From Clostridiales bacterium UBA5888 (lineage in GTDB: Bacteria > Bacillota > Clostridia > Oscillospirales > Oscillospiraceae): 54,728 bases of DNA. A program made the translations under genes and the position numbers. Each line of letters starts with the position of its first letter. Position 1 is the first letter of the stretch. Shown one piece after another: positions 1 to 9,123 of the stretch. A model generated the notes under the pieces. That model ran no database searches. It worked only from the letters and a program-made list of their open reading frames with translations, and had not been told where the DNA came from. Location: NCBI GenBank assembly GCA_002431965.1, contig DJEW01000007.1:1-54728 (forward strand), read 5' to 3'.

Positions 1-374
1 TTCAGGATCGTATCCTTTTCCGCCTGCGTGTAGTTGCCGGTCGTGTAATCCATATCTACGATACTCTGGACCTGCGCATGGCGATCCTGATAGAAATTTT
101 CGACTCTTTCATTTGTGACACCTGAAAGAATGTTCATGTCATACGCCCCAGCCGGAGAGTATATCCGCCGCATTAGGTTTAAGATGCCGTTGTATGGCAG
201 AATATCTTTGCAGTACACTTCGTCTTTCAAAGCGCCCGAAGCGTCAAAATTATCAGAGTTTCCATAGACTGTGTGATACTGTTGCAGCGCATCTTTCAGC
301 CGCTCCGCAGTCAGCGGTCCGGCGAGAGCGTTTTCATTTCTGTTTTCCTCCTGCAGGGCGGGAAAGATCGCTGC
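1..374 (-). pseudogene. ABC-2 type permease, N-terminally truncated and cut by the window edge
   Basis: Reading leftward, one frame stays open from about position 374 to the window edge. From about 338 it encodes a hydrophilic segment (AGPLTAERLKDALQQYHTVYG, then a Tyr/Asp-rich stretch). This resembles the long extracellular loop that follows the first membrane helix in permeases paired with bacitracin/lantibiotic-type ABC ATPases. The first helix and a start codon are missing. The only ATG at the junction (335-337, overlapping the ATPase stop as ATGA) is in another frame and stops after eight codons. The frame runs straight out of the 3' end of the ATPase gene, as if about 150 bases were deleted. 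Its C-terminal part lies outside the window. The family assignment rests on loop resemblance only. Confidence 0.5.
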
Positions 375-1239
375 CTAATTCGTCTGCAAAGTGGAACAAG
401 TACAAATCTTCCAGCGTGGTCTGCACCGGAACAGCGGCGGGTGCGGGCTGGTTTCTGGACACGATACGCAGCTCCGCACCGTCCGTCAAGTGGCGCAGAT
501 TGCAGATGCAGCATTGTGCTTCATACCGTCCGACCTCCTGTTCAGGTACGATCAGCGACCACGCAATTCCGGCAGACTGTTCCGTGAGTTCAGACGGACT
601 CCCAGCCAAGATCAGCTTGCCTTTTTTCATCATCAGGATCTGATCGGCAATGTACTCCACGTCGCTGACAATATGCGTGGACAGAATGACGATCTTATTC
701 CGCGACAGATCCGAAATCAGATTGCGGAAGCGAATCCGCTCTTTGGGGTCAAGCCCGGCGGTCGGCTCATCCAACACAAGGACTTTCGGATCATTGAGGA
801 CAGCCTGCGCAACGCCGAGGCGCTGCTTCATGCCGCCGGAGAAAGAACGGATTTTCTGTCTGGATACGTCCGGCAGACCGACCATTTGCAGCAATTCTTC
901 CACTCTGTGTTTGGCAGCGCGCCCCTGTATGCCTTTCAGCGATGCCATATACAGAAGAAATTCGTGTGCGGAGAAATCCGGGTAGTAACCGAAATTCTGC
1001 GGCAGGTAGCCGAGAATGTCGCAGTATTTTGCGCCCATATCGCTGATGCTCGTTCCGTTAAATAGAATTTCTCCGCTCGTCGGGTTCAGCACCGTGCAGA
1101 TCATGCGCATGAGCGTTGTTTTGCCAGCGCCATTTGCGCCGAGCAGACCATAGACGCCGTTGGACATGGTATAGCTGAAACCGTCTACGGCGATATGGTT
1201 CTGAAACTGTTTTGAAATACGATCAAGAGTCAGTTCCAA
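334..1239 (-). CDS. ABC transporter ATP-binding protein
   Basis: A 301-residue ATPase subunit of an ABC exporter, of the kind used for antimicrobial-peptide or lipid export. The Walker A motif GANGAGKTT lies near residues 34-42, the Q-loop at YLPQNFG, the signature SFSGGMKQR near 132, Walker B VLVLDEP near 153 and the switch His in STHIV near 187. A variable tail of about 90 residues follows the core. The gene is 16 bases downstream of a membrane-protein gene. Its stop overlaps an ATG, so it was translationally coupled to the permease, which is now truncated. Without an intact partner the pump may not work. The ATPase assignment is certain and the substrate unknown. Confidence 0.9.
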   Translation of the reverse strand: MELTLDRISKQFQNHIAVDGFSYTMSNGVYGLLGANGAGKTTLMRMICTVLNPTSGEILFNGTSISDMGAKYCDILGYLPQNFGYYPDFSAHEFLLYMASLKGIQGRAAKHRVEELLQMVGLPDVSRQKIRSFSGGMKQRLGVAQAVLNDPKVLVLDEPTAGLDPKERIRFRNLISDLSRNKIVILSTHIVSDVEYIADQILMMKKGKLILAGSPSELTEQSAGIAWSLIVPEQEVGRYEAQCCICNLRHLTDGAELRIVSRNQPAPAAVPVQTTLEDLYLFHFADELGSDLSRPAGGKQK

Positions 1240-1255
1240 TTTGATACCTCCATCG

Positions 1256-1882
1256 TTATTTTAAGGAAACACATTCGAGGCGCTTCGCGGAATCCTTGAA
1301 CAGTTTCCATAGTTCAAGCGCGAAAACGCCGATGCTGACTGCGAGGATCAGCATCCACACCGTAATAGCTGCGCTATCATACCAGTCCGGGAAGGCGCTT
1401 ACGGAAACAAGACCGAACGCAGAAAGAGCGACACAATAAGCAGTCACATAGTAGTGGCTATTTGCATTCCGGCTTCTGTTGAGCAGGAACAACGAGCCGG
1501 ATGCCGCCAGAAAACTCGGCACAAGTCCATATAAGATCAATGCGCCAAAGGTGAAATACGTTTTCATCGCGGTCATAATCAGCATACAGGTGAGCGACAG
1601 CGTATCCACCACCGCCGCGATCACAAACCTTGCCATGAAAATCTGCGGCAGCGAAAAGCGCGACGGCAATTCCAGCTCTGTCATGTGATAGCGGAAAGAC
1701 CTCGAAAGCTCACCGTTGCCAAGCAGCACGACCAGAGGAGCCGCCGCGACAAGCAGCAAAAATCCGTCGCTGTCTTTCAAAATCATCGTCGTGAACAATC
1801 CATACAGGCAGAGCAATAAAAGCTGACAGGCAAACAGGCTTTTATTTACAAAACGAATCTGACCCTTGATGAATTGCAGCAT
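1256..1882 (-). CDS. Membrane protein of the ABC exporter locus, function unknown
   Basis: A 208-residue integral membrane protein with about six hydrophobic segments (roughly residues 15-35, 42-55, 87-107, 112-132, 142-160 and 168-190). I recognise no enzyme motif. It lies directly upstream of the ABC ATPase on the same strand and was probably co-transcribed. In similar loci such a small protein sits beside a regulator or sigma factor, but none is seen here. The ATG at 1880-1882 has no good ribosome-binding site and no minus-strand promoter is evident between it and uvrB, so the 5' end of this operon may have been lost. The name is an inference from context. Confidence 0.7.
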   Translation of the reverse strand: MLQFIKGQIRFVNKSLFACQLLLLCLYGLFTTMILKDSDGFLLLVAAAPLVVLLGNGELSRSFRYHMTELELPSRFSLPQIFMARFVIAAVVDTLSLTCMLIMTAMKTYFTFGALILYGLVPSFLAASGSLFLLNRSRNANSHYYVTAYCVALSAFGLVSVSAFPDWYDSAAITVWMLILAVSIGVFALELWKLFKDSAKRLECVSLK

Positions 1883-1908
1883 CGAGGTTAAAGTCCGCGC
1901 GGTTATGC

Positions 1909-1937
1909 TTGAGCTTTGGCACGTCAGGTGATATAAT
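1909..1937 (+). promoter_or_regulatory. Sigma-A promoter of uvrB
   Basis: TTGAGC at 1909-1914 and TATAAT at 1932-1937 are separated by exactly 17 bases, with an extended -10 TG at 1929-1930. The predicted start of transcription is near 1944. This rules out the upstream ATG at 1909 as the uvrB start and supports the ATG at 1972. No LexA-type GAAC-N4-GTTC box is visible beside it. Confidence 0.75.
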
Positions 1938-1971
1938 ACGTTCAGTATATATTCCCGGCATCGGAGTGCTT

Positions 1972-3936
1972 ATGGACAGTTTCAAGCTTGTTTCACAATA
2001 TAAACCCACCGGCGACCAGCCGCAGGCGATAGATGCGCTTGTGAGCGGGATAGAAAACGGGCTGGACGAGCAGGTGCTGCTCGGCGTGACGGGCTCTGGC
2101 AAGACGTTCACAATGGCGAACGTCATCGCCCGTCTCAACCGCCCCACGCTCGTTCTCGCACACAATAAGACCCTGGCCGCCCAGCTTTGCAGCGAATTTA
2201 AGGAATTTTTCCCGGAAAACGCCGTGGAATACTTTGTGTCGTACTACGACTATTATCAGCCGGAGGCCTATATCCCGCATACTGACACGTATATTGAAAA
2301 GGACTGCGCTATCAACGACGAGATCGACCGTCTGCGCCTCTCGGCGACGTTTTCACTGCTGGAGCGGCGGGATGTTATCGTCGTCGCCTCGGTTTCGTGC
2401 ATCTACGGTCTTGGCGAGCCGGACGATTTTGCCAACATGGCGATCTCCATGCGTCCCGGACAGAGCTGGAACATGGACGAGCTTCTGCGCAAGCTCATCG
2501 AGGCGCGCTACGAGCGCAATGACATTGCGTTCGAACGCAATATGTTCCGCGTGCGCGGCGACACGGTCGAGATATTCCCTGCCTACTGGAATGACCGCGC
2601 CATCCGTGTGGAGTTTTTCGGCGACGAGATAGACAGGATAAGCGAGATAAACGTCGTCACCGGCGCGCCCGAGCGCTATCTCACCCATGCGGTTATCTAC
2701 CCCGCAAGTCACTATGTGACCACCAAGGAGAAAATGGCGGCGGCGATAGAGCGCATACGCGCAGAGTGCGACGAGCGCGTGCGGTATTTCACGGACAACA
2801 ACAAGCTCATTGAGGCGCAGCGCATAAAGCAGCGCACGGATTACGACATAGATATGATGCAGGAGCTGGGATACTGCACCGGCATAGAAAACTATTCCCG
2901 CGTTATCTCCAACCGCCCGGTCGGCAGCCCCCCAATGACGCTGCTGGACTATTTCCCAAAGGATTTCCTCCTCTTTGTGGACGAGAGCCACGTCACGCTG
3001 CCGCAGGTGCGCGCAATGTACCGGGGCGACCGTGCACGCAAGGAGGCGCTTGTGGAATATGGCTTCCGCCTGCCTTCGGCGTTCGATAACCGCCCGCTGA
3101 AATTTGAGGAGTTCGAGCAGCGCATACACCAGCGCGTGTTCGTGTCCGCCACTCCCGGCGACTATGAGCGTGAGCACGCCGGGCAGATCGTCGAACAGAT
3201 CATCCGTCCTACCGGACTTTTGGATCCGGAAATATTCGTCCGCCCGACCCAGGGACAGATCGACGATCTTATCGGCGAAATAAACCTGAAGATCGCAAAG
3301 GGGCAGCGCACGCTCGTCACGACGCTCACGAAAAAAATGGCGGAGGATCTTACGGCGTATCTGATGAACGCGGGCATCCGCTGCCGCTATATGCATCACG
3401 ACATCGGCACGATAGAGCGCATGGAGATCATCCGCGATCTGAGAATGGGCGAATTTGACGTGCTTGTCGGCATCAACCTTCTGCGCGAGGGGCTGGACAT
3501 TCCTGAGGTCGGTCTCGTTGCAATACTTGACGCGGACAAGGAGGGCTTTCTCAGAAGTGAGACGAGTCTTATCCAGACCGTCGGGCGCGCGGCGCGCAAC
3601 GCGGACAGCATGGTCATCATGTACGGCGACACGGTCACGCCGTCGATGCAGGCATGCATCGACGAGACGGCGCGACGCCGTGATATTCAGACGGCTTATA
3701 ACGCAGAGCACGGAATTATCCCCATGACAATTGTCAAAAATGTGCGGGAGATCATCGAAATATCCTCCGACACTGCGCAGGTGCGCCGACCCAACGGCTT
3801 GAAGATGACCGCGCAGGAGCGCAAGGCGCTCATTGACCAGCTTGAGGCGAAAATGCGCAAGGCGGCGCAGATGCTTGAGTACGAGATAGCCGCACAGCTG
3901 CGCGATGAGATCATCAGGCTGCGCGGGGAAAAGTGA
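1972..3936 (+). CDS. uvrB: Excinuclease ABC subunit B
   Basis: UvrB (654 residues) is the damage-verifying helicase of nucleotide excision repair. It is loaded by UvrA and recruits UvrC. Walker A GVTGSGKT is at residues 38-45. The beta-hairpin motif YYDYYQPEAY is near 92, DESH of motif II near 337, the RLPSAFDNRPL signature near 367, and helicase motif VI (QTVGRAARN) near 538. The last 40 residues form the UVR coiled-coil that contacts UvrC. Length is normal. The ATG at 1972 is preceded by GGAG and lies downstream of the predicted promoter. uvrA and uvrC are not in the window. polA follows after 10 bases, so the two repair genes probably share a transcript. Confidence 0.98.
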   Translation: MDSFKLVSQYKPTGDQPQAIDALVSGIENGLDEQVLLGVTGSGKTFTMANVIARLNRPTLVLAHNKTLAAQLCSEFKEFFPENAVEYFVSYYDYYQPEAYIPHTDTYIEKDCAINDEIDRLRLSATFSLLERRDVIVVASVSCIYGLGEPDDFANMAISMRPGQSWNMDELLRKLIEARYERNDIAFERNMFRVRGDTVEIFPAYWNDRAIRVEFFGDEIDRISEINVVTGAPERYLTHAVIYPASHYVTTKEKMAAAIERIRAECDERVRYFTDNNKLIEAQRIKQRTDYDIDMMQELGYCTGIENYSRVISNRPVGSPPMTLLDYFPKDFLLFVDESHVTLPQVRAMYRGDRARKEALVEYGFRLPSAFDNRPLKFEEFEQRIHQRVFVSATPGDYEREHAGQIVEQIIRPTGLLDPEIFVRPTQGQIDDLIGEINLKIAKGQRTLVTTLTKKMAEDLTAYLMNAGIRCRYMHHDIGTIERMEIIRDLRMGEFDVLVGINLLREGLDIPEVGLVAILDADKEGFLRSETSLIQTVGRAARNADSMVIMYGDTVTPSMQACIDETARRRDIQTAYNAEHGIIPMTIVKNVREIIEISSDTAQVRRPNGLKMTAQERKALIDQLEAKMRKAAQMLEYEIAAQLRDEIIRLRGEK

Positions 3937-3946
3937 GAGTGTAGCT

Positions 3947-6514
3947 ATGAATCTTATGGTAATAGACGGCAACAGCATCGTTAACCGCGCTTTCTACGGC
4001 GTCCGGGCGCTCAACGCGCCCGACGGGACGCCCACGAACGCGGTTTACGGCTTTATTGCCATTTTACAGCGCATATATGACGAGGTCAAGCCGGATGCAG
4101 TCTGCGTCAGTTTCGACCTGAAGGAGCCGACGTTCCGCCATAAGGCGTATGACGGCTACAAGGCGCAGCGAAAGCCCATGCCGGACGACCTTGCCGTGCA
4201 GATGCCGCTTGTGAAGGATGCGCTGGACGCGATGGGTATACGGCGCTATGAGCTGGCGGGCTATGAGGCGGACGATATACTCGGCACGGTCTCGCGCATA
4301 TGCGAGAGCTCCGGCTGGACGTGCACCGTTGTCACCGGCGATAAGGACAGCCTCCAGCTCATCTCCGGCAGTACGACGGTCTGTATCGTCAAATCCCGCA
4401 TGGGCAAGACGGAGACCATCATGTATACCCCGCAGCGCTTTGCGGAGGAATACGGCTTTGCGCCGCCGCTCATGGTCGATCTCAAGGCGCTTATGGGCGA
4501 TACGTCTGACAATATCCCCGGCGTGCCCGGCATCGGCGAGAAAACCGCGATGGAGCTTGTGCGGCGCTTCGGCACGGTGGAGGAAATATACAAAAGGCTG
4601 CCCGAGCTTGATATAAAGGACGGTGTGCGCAAAAAGCTTGCCGCAGGGGAGGAGAGCGCGGAAAAATCCTATTGGCTCGCCACCATCCTGCGCGAGATCC
4701 CGCTTGAGTTCAAGCCTGAGGATGCGCTCTGGAACAGAAGCTACACACCGGCGCTCTACGCTTTCTTCAAGCGTCTGGGGTTCAACAAGTTTATAGAAAA
4801 GTGGGGGCTTGCAGAAAGCGCGGAGGATGCGCCCGCCGCGCCGGAGACCGACGTCCCGGCGCTCGAACGGGTCGATATTGCGGACGGCGGCGGCGCGGCG
4901 GAGCTTGCCGCGCGCCTTGCCTGCGCGCCTCTCGTCGCGGTGACGGCTGCAAGCGGACTGGACGCGATAGAGCTGTGCGACGGCGAGCGGGTGTATTCTC
5001 TTTCCTGGGCGCAGTGCGGCGACGGATACAATGCTCTGCTGCGCGCCGTGTTTGCACCCGGTTTGAAAAAGATAGGCAGCGGCGTTAAAGATATTATGCG
5101 CTTGCTGCTCGACGAGGGGCTGAGCGCGGAGGGCTTTGTGTTTGACACGTCGCTCGCGGGCTACCTCCTTGCCGCGACCGACAGCGATTACAGCGAGGAG
5201 CGGCTCTCCATGCGTTATCTGGGCAGTGAAAAGCACGGCGCAGAGGCGCTGTGGGCGCTCTATCCCGTCATGGACGCAAAGCTTCATGAGCTGGGCATGG
5301 ACAAGCTTTATTATTCTGCGGAGCTGCCGCTGTGCCGCGTGCTTGCGGATATGGAGCGCGTGGGATTTTACGTTGACCGCAAGGAGCTCTATGATTTCGG
5401 AGAGAGCCTTAACGCCGGCATTGCCGCACTTCAGGCGAGCATATGGGAATACGCCGGGGGCGAATTCAACATCAATTCGCCAAAGCAGCTGGGCGAGGTC
5501 CTGTTTGACCGGCTCATGCTCCCGTCCGGGAAAAAGACAAAGACCGGGTGGAGTACGAACGCGGACGTGCTGGAAAAGCTTCGCGGCAAACACCCCATCA
5601 TCGAGAATGTGCTGGACTACCGTATGCTCACAAAGCTCAAGTCCACCTATGCCGACGGGCTTTTAAAGGTCATTTCCGATGACGGCAGGATACACACGAA
5701 CTTCCAGATGACCGTCACGGCGACGGGACGGCTCTCATCGACGGAGCCGAATCTGCAAAATATCCCTGTGCGAAAAAAGCTGGGCGCGCAGATACGCAGC
5801 ATGTTTGTCGCCGCGCCAGGCATGCGCCTTGTCGATGCAGACTACAGCCAGATCGAGCTTCGGCTGCTGGCGCATATCTCCGGAGACGAGACAATGAAAA
5901 AAGCCTTCTCCTGCGGGGAGGACTTTCACACCGTCACGGCGTCCAACGTCTTTGGCGTTCCGCTCAGCGAGGTCACGCCCACGCTGCGCTCGCGGGCAAA
6001 AGCGGTCAACTTCGGCATTGTGTACGGCATTTCGGCGTTCTCGCTCGCGCAGGACATCGGTGTGCCGCAGAGCGAGGCGAAGGCGTATATGGAGGCGTAC
6101 CTTGAAAAATACCACGGCGTTCGCGAGTATATGAAGACCGTTGTGGAAAAGGCAAAGGCGGATGGCTATGTCGCCACGCTCTACGGCCGCCGCCGGGAGC
6201 TGCCGGAGCTGAAAAGCACAAATTTCAATACACGTTCATTCGGAGAGCGCGTTGCGCTCAACATGCCCATTCAGGGCACGGCGGCGGATATTATGAAGCT
6301 CGCCATGGTTGCGGTGCATCACCGTCTTGCGGCGGAGGGGCTGCGCTCACGGCTTATTCTGCAGGTGCATGACGAGCTTATTGCTGAATGCCCCATGGAC
6401 GAGGCTGAGCGTGTACGCGCTATACTCACGGAAGAGATGGAAAACGCCGCGCATCTCTCTGTGCCGCTGACAGTTGAGGCACATATCGGGCACAGCTGGG
6501 CGGAGGCGCATTGA
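3947..6514 (+). CDS. polA: DNA polymerase I, proofreading site absent
   Basis: A family A polymerase of 855 residues for gap filling and Okazaki-primer removal. The N-terminal 5'-3' flap nuclease (residues about 1-290) keeps its acidic metal ligands (VIDGNS, YEADDI, VTGDKD). In the middle domain (about 300-470) the DxE-type catalytic residues of 3'-5' exonuclease are missing: the equivalent of FDTET reads PLVAVTAAS. Proofreading is therefore probably lost, as in Bacillus and Taq enzymes. Motif A (DADYSQIELR, near 628), motif B (RSRAKAVNFGIVYG, near 681) and motif C (LQVHDE, near 804) are intact. The ATG at 3947 lies 10 bases after uvrB. An upstream in-frame ATG would overlap uvrB and adds unconserved residues. 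Confidence 0.98.
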   Translation: MNLMVIDGNSIVNRAFYGVRALNAPDGTPTNAVYGFIAILQRIYDEVKPDAVCVSFDLKEPTFRHKAYDGYKAQRKPMPDDLAVQMPLVKDALDAMGIRRYELAGYEADDILGTVSRICESSGWTCTVVTGDKDSLQLISGSTTVCIVKSRMGKTETIMYTPQRFAEEYGFAPPLMVDLKALMGDTSDNIPGVPGIGEKTAMELVRRFGTVEEIYKRLPELDIKDGVRKKLAAGEESAEKSYWLATILREIPLEFKPEDALWNRSYTPALYAFFKRLGFNKFIEKWGLAESAEDAPAAPETDVPALERVDIADGGGAAELAARLACAPLVAVTAASGLDAIELCDGERVYSLSWAQCGDGYNALLRAVFAPGLKKIGSGVKDIMRLLLDEGLSAEGFVFDTSLAGYLLAATDSDYSEERLSMRYLGSEKHGAEALWALYPVMDAKLHELGMDKLYYSAELPLCRVLADMERVGFYVDRKELYDFGESLNAGIAALQASIWEYAGGEFNINSPKQLGEVLFDRLMLPSGKKTKTGWSTNADVLEKLRGKHPIIENVLDYRMLTKLKSTYADGLLKVISDDGRIHTNFQMTVTATGRLSSTEPNLQNIPVRKKLGAQIRSMFVAAPGMRLVDADYSQIELRLLAHISGDETMKKAFSCGEDFHTVTASNVFGVPLSEVTPTLRSRAKAVNFGIVYGISAFSLAQDIGVPQSEAKAYMEAYLEKYHGVREYMKTVVEKAKADGYVATLYGRRRELPELKSTNFNTRSFGERVALNMPIQGTAADIMKLAMVAVHHRLAAEGLRSRLILQVHDELIAECPMDEAERVRAILTEEMENAAHLSVPLTVEAHIGHSWAEAH

Positions 6515-6518
6515 GCCG

Positions 6519-6995
6519 ATGCATGATCTTGTGATACGCGATGCGTCCGATAGGGATATTGACCGGCTGGAGGAGCTTGAGAAGCTCTGCTTTTCCATGC
6601 CGTGGACAAAGGAGCAGCTTATATCCCAGCTGCCGGATGATATGCATGTTTTTCTCGCCGCGGACATCGGCGGAGAGACGGCGGGCTATGTTGGCATGAT
6701 GCACGTGGTCGATGAGGGGTATATCTCCAATGTTGCGGTCGCGCCGGAGTACAGGCGGCGCGGCATTGCCGACGCGCTCATTTCCGCACTTATCGCGCGC
6801 TGTGAGGCGCTTGCGCTCGCGTTTGTGACGCTCGAGGTGCGGCGGGGCAATGCCGGCGCTGTCGCGCTCTATAAAAAGCATGGCTTTCTTCCCGTCGGAG
6901 AGAGAAAGGATTACTATGAGCTCCCGCGTGAGGATGCTCTTCTTATGACAAAATTCTTTAAGCGAGGCATGGAAATTGAAAATACTATCATTTGA
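6519..6995 (+). CDS. rimI: Ribosomal-protein-alanine N-acetyltransferase RimI
   Basis: A GNAT-fold acetyltransferase of 158 residues, with acetyl-CoA-binding motif APEYRRRGIADALI near residues 77-90. It resembles RimI, which acetylates the N-terminal alanine of ribosomal protein S18. In Firmicutes rimI commonly lies beside tsaD, as it does here. The ATG at 6519 begins just after the polA stop. Its 3' end overlaps the tsaD start by 20 bases, so the two are translationally coupled. The fold is certain; the precise substrate is inferred from family and neighbours. Confidence 0.88.
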   Translation: MHDLVIRDASDRDIDRLEELEKLCFSMPWTKEQLISQLPDDMHVFLAADIGGETAGYVGMMHVVDEGYISNVAVAPEYRRRGIADALISALIARCEALALAFVTLEVRRGNAGAVALYKKHGFLPVGERKDYYELPREDALLMTKFFKRGMEIENTII

Positions 6996-7977
6996 ATCAA
7001 CCTGCGACGAGACCGCCGCTGCGGTCGTGGAGGACGGCAGGAAATTGTTGACCGACCAGATATTTTCCCAGGCGAAGCTGCACGCGGTTTACGGCGGTGT
7101 CGTGCCGGAGATCGCGTCGCGCTGCCATGTGGAGTCTATCTCCATTCTTGCGCAGAAGGCGATAGACGCCGCCGGCATCACCCGCGCGGACATTGACGCG
7201 GTTGCCGTGTCATATGCGCCGGGACTTATCGGCGCGGTGCTCGTCGGCGTGAACTTTGCCAAATCCTGCGCGTATGCACTCGGAGTGCCGCTTGTTCCCG
7301 TGCACCACATCCGCGCCCATATCGCGGCAAACTACCTTGCCTATCCCGAGCTTGAGCCGCCGTTTCTCTGCCTCGCCATCTCCGGCGGCAATACCATCCT
7401 TGTTGATGTGCGCGGTTATACCGACATGAGGATCATCGGCGCGACGCGCGACGATGCGGCGGGAGAGTGCTTTGACAAGACCGCGCGTGTGCTCGGTCTG
7501 CCGTATCCCGGCGGCAAGCCCATCGACGATCTCAGCCAATCGGGGGATGACGCGAAGTATGCTTTTCCCGTCGCGCATGTTGATGGAAATCCTTATGATA
7601 TGAGCTTTTCCGGGCTCAAGACTGCCGTTATAAACCTTGTTCACAACGCGGAGCAGAAGGGCGAGAAGATCGACCGCGCTTCGCTTGCCGCATCGTTCAC
7701 CAAGGCGGTCAGCGACAGCCTCGTGCCGCGCACAATCCGCGCGGCAAAAGAGCTTGGCTATAAAAAGCTGGTCGTGGCGGGCGGTGTCGCGGCAAATTCA
7801 CGCATACGCGCCGATTTCAAACGCACCGCTGAGGAGAATGGGCTGGAGCTTTATGTTCCGCCGCTGAAGCTCTGCGGCGACAACGGCGCAATGGTCGGGG
7901 CGCAGGGATATTATGAATATCTTGCAGGAAATACCGCAGGCAGTGATCTCAACGCCTATGCGACGATGGAGCTTTGA
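6976..7977 (+). CDS. tsaD: tRNA N6-threonylcarbamoyladenosine transferase TsaD
   Basis: A 333-residue Kae1/Qri7-family enzyme that transfers threonylcarbamoyl to A37 of ANN-decoding tRNAs, together with TsaB and TsaE. The start FESTCDETAAA, the metal ligands H111 and H115 in VHHIRAH, and the C-terminal LCGDNGAMV motif are all present. It starts with TTG at 6976: the sequence MKILSFEST begins there and the only nearby ATG (6969) is in the rimI frame. The start lies inside rimI, with AGCGAGG upstream. Length is typical. tsaB and tsaE are not in the window. Confidence 0.97.
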   Translation: MKILSFESTCDETAAAVVEDGRKLLTDQIFSQAKLHAVYGGVVPEIASRCHVESISILAQKAIDAAGITRADIDAVAVSYAPGLIGAVLVGVNFAKSCAYALGVPLVPVHHIRAHIAANYLAYPELEPPFLCLAISGGNTILVDVRGYTDMRIIGATRDDAAGECFDKTARVLGLPYPGGKPIDDLSQSGDDAKYAFPVAHVDGNPYDMSFSGLKTAVINLVHNAEQKGEKIDRASLAASFTKAVSDSLVPRTIRAAKELGYKKLVVAGGVAANSRIRADFKRTAEENGLELYVPPLKLCGDNGAMVGAQGYYEYLAGNTAGSDLNAYATMEL

Positions 7978-8029
7978 TTGGCTGACTTCTGATATATACG
8001 GCATAAACGGCACAAAGGGTGGTGACAGA

Positions 8030-8716
8030 ATGAGCAGCGTACACGACGGGCATCGTGAACGCATGAGAGAGCGCTTCAAAGAGCACGGACTGCACAGCTT
8101 CAGCGAGCTCAACGCGCTTGAGCTGCTGCTTTTCTATGCCATCCCGCGCCGTGACACCAACGAGCTTGCTCATGCGCTGCTCAAACGCTTCGGCAACCTT
8201 GCGGGTGTGTTCGCTGCAGGACTGCGGGAGCTGTGCGAGGTTCCGGGCGTCGGCGAGAGCACGGCTCAGCTTATCATGCTTGTGCCGCAAATAATGAAGC
8301 TTAGTCTCGTTGAGCAGGCAAACGAGGTCAGATTCATAACAAACTCTGAGGAAGCGGGGCGGTATCTCGTTCCGCGATTTGCGCTTGAGCATGAGGAGGT
8401 GCTTCTGCTCGTCAGTCTGGATTCGCAAAAGCGCGTCATATCGTGCAATGAGATGGGCAGGGGAGTGGTAAACTCCGTGCTGACCAGTAACCGCCGCATC
8501 GTCGAGACGGCGCTGAAAAACCGCGCCAGCTCGGCTATCATCGCGCACAATCACCCTGACGGGTTTGCCATCCCCTCGCGCGAGGATGACGCCGCCACGC
8601 AGCAGATCATGTCCTCGCTCTCTACGGTCGGCATTCCCCTGGTTGACCATATTGTGGTCGCCGGTGACGACTATGTTTCCTATGCCGACTCGGGTATGCT
8701 CAGACTTTACAAATGA
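8030..8716 (+). CDS. radC: RadC family JAMM/MPN+ protein
   Basis: A protein of 228 residues. A helix-hairpin-helix-like region (LRELCEVPGVGESTAQ) lies near residues 63-80, and a C-terminal JAMM metalloprotease-like domain carries HNHPDG followed by SREDD, matching H-x-H-x7-S-x2-D. RadC was linked to DNA repair by early genetics, but its biochemical role is unsettled. I chose ATG 8030, preceded by GGTGG, because MSSVHDGHRERMRERF is the conserved family start. The longer frame from 7913 would overlap tsaD by 65 bases. It closes the housekeeping run; no U-rich terminator follows. Confidence 0.9.
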   Translation: MSSVHDGHRERMRERFKEHGLHSFSELNALELLLFYAIPRRDTNELAHALLKRFGNLAGVFAAGLRELCEVPGVGESTAQLIMLVPQIMKLSLVEQANEVRFITNSEEAGRYLVPRFALEHEEVLLLVSLDSQKRVISCNEMGRGVVNSVLTSNRRIVETALKNRASSAIIAHNHPDGFAIPSREDDAATQQIMSSLSTVGIPLVDHIVVAGDDYVSYADSGMLRLYK

Positions 8717-9063
8717 GTTGATTTTCTGCGGTTATGTAAATTATTCTTTGTATCTGAATCGTAACGTATCTTCGTTTGCAGACTGTGGGACATTTCGGCA
8801 GATTACGACAAAATGCGTTGAAAACACAGCGTTTCAGCCATGTTGACAACTCTGTTGAAAATGTTGATAACTATTTGCAAAATAATTATTTCTGAATTTT
8901 ATGTAAACCCGGACGGAACGTGATTCTGTCGAATAACATTGTGCTAAAATAATGATTTCAAAGAAAAATGCGCCCATATAAGCTCTCTTTTGAAGAGTAA
9001 AGCGCGGTTGTACGAGGTACGTAAATTTTAGATATACAAATAGTAAACTGCGCATTTTTGGTG
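8717..9063 (+). other. A+T-rich intergenic region with possible RNA structure
   Basis: There is no convincing gene in these 347 bases; a 73-codon minus-strand frame at 8834-9055 has no ribosome-binding site or recognisable content. Several inverted repeats are visible: AAAAATGCGC at 8964-8973 with GCGCATTTTT at 9050-9059, and the small hairpin CTCTT-TTG-AAGAG between them. A further imperfect stem lies around 8811-8836. The segment could hold a small structured RNA or the 3' end of the radC transcript. Confidence 0.3.
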
Positions 9064-9092
9064 TTGACTATTTGGCGCGGGTGTGCTAGAAT
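9064..9092 (+). promoter_or_regulatory. Promoter of the tRNA-Thr gene
   Basis: TTGACT at 9064-9069 and TAGAAT at 9087-9092 are 17 bases apart, with an extended -10 TG at 9084-9085. The start of transcription would be near 9099, about 25 bases before the mature tRNA. Confidence 0.75.
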
Positions 9093-9123
9093 ATTTAAGC
9101 TGAAAAAAGCAAACATGTGATAA

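Noticed and set aside
2353..3978. Long minus-strand open frame (541 codons) opposite uvrB
   Set aside because: The plus strand encodes an unmistakable UvrB. The antisense frame is open only because of G+C-rich codon bias, and it has no family motifs or ribosome-binding site.
4064..5593. Minus-strand open frame of 509 codons inside polA
   Set aside because: It is the shadow of the polymerase gene with low-complexity Arg/His-rich text and no start signal.
8834..9055. 73-codon minus-strand frame between radC and the tRNA
   Set aside because: No ribosome-binding site, no recognisable content, and it overlaps inverted repeats and the tRNA promoter region.
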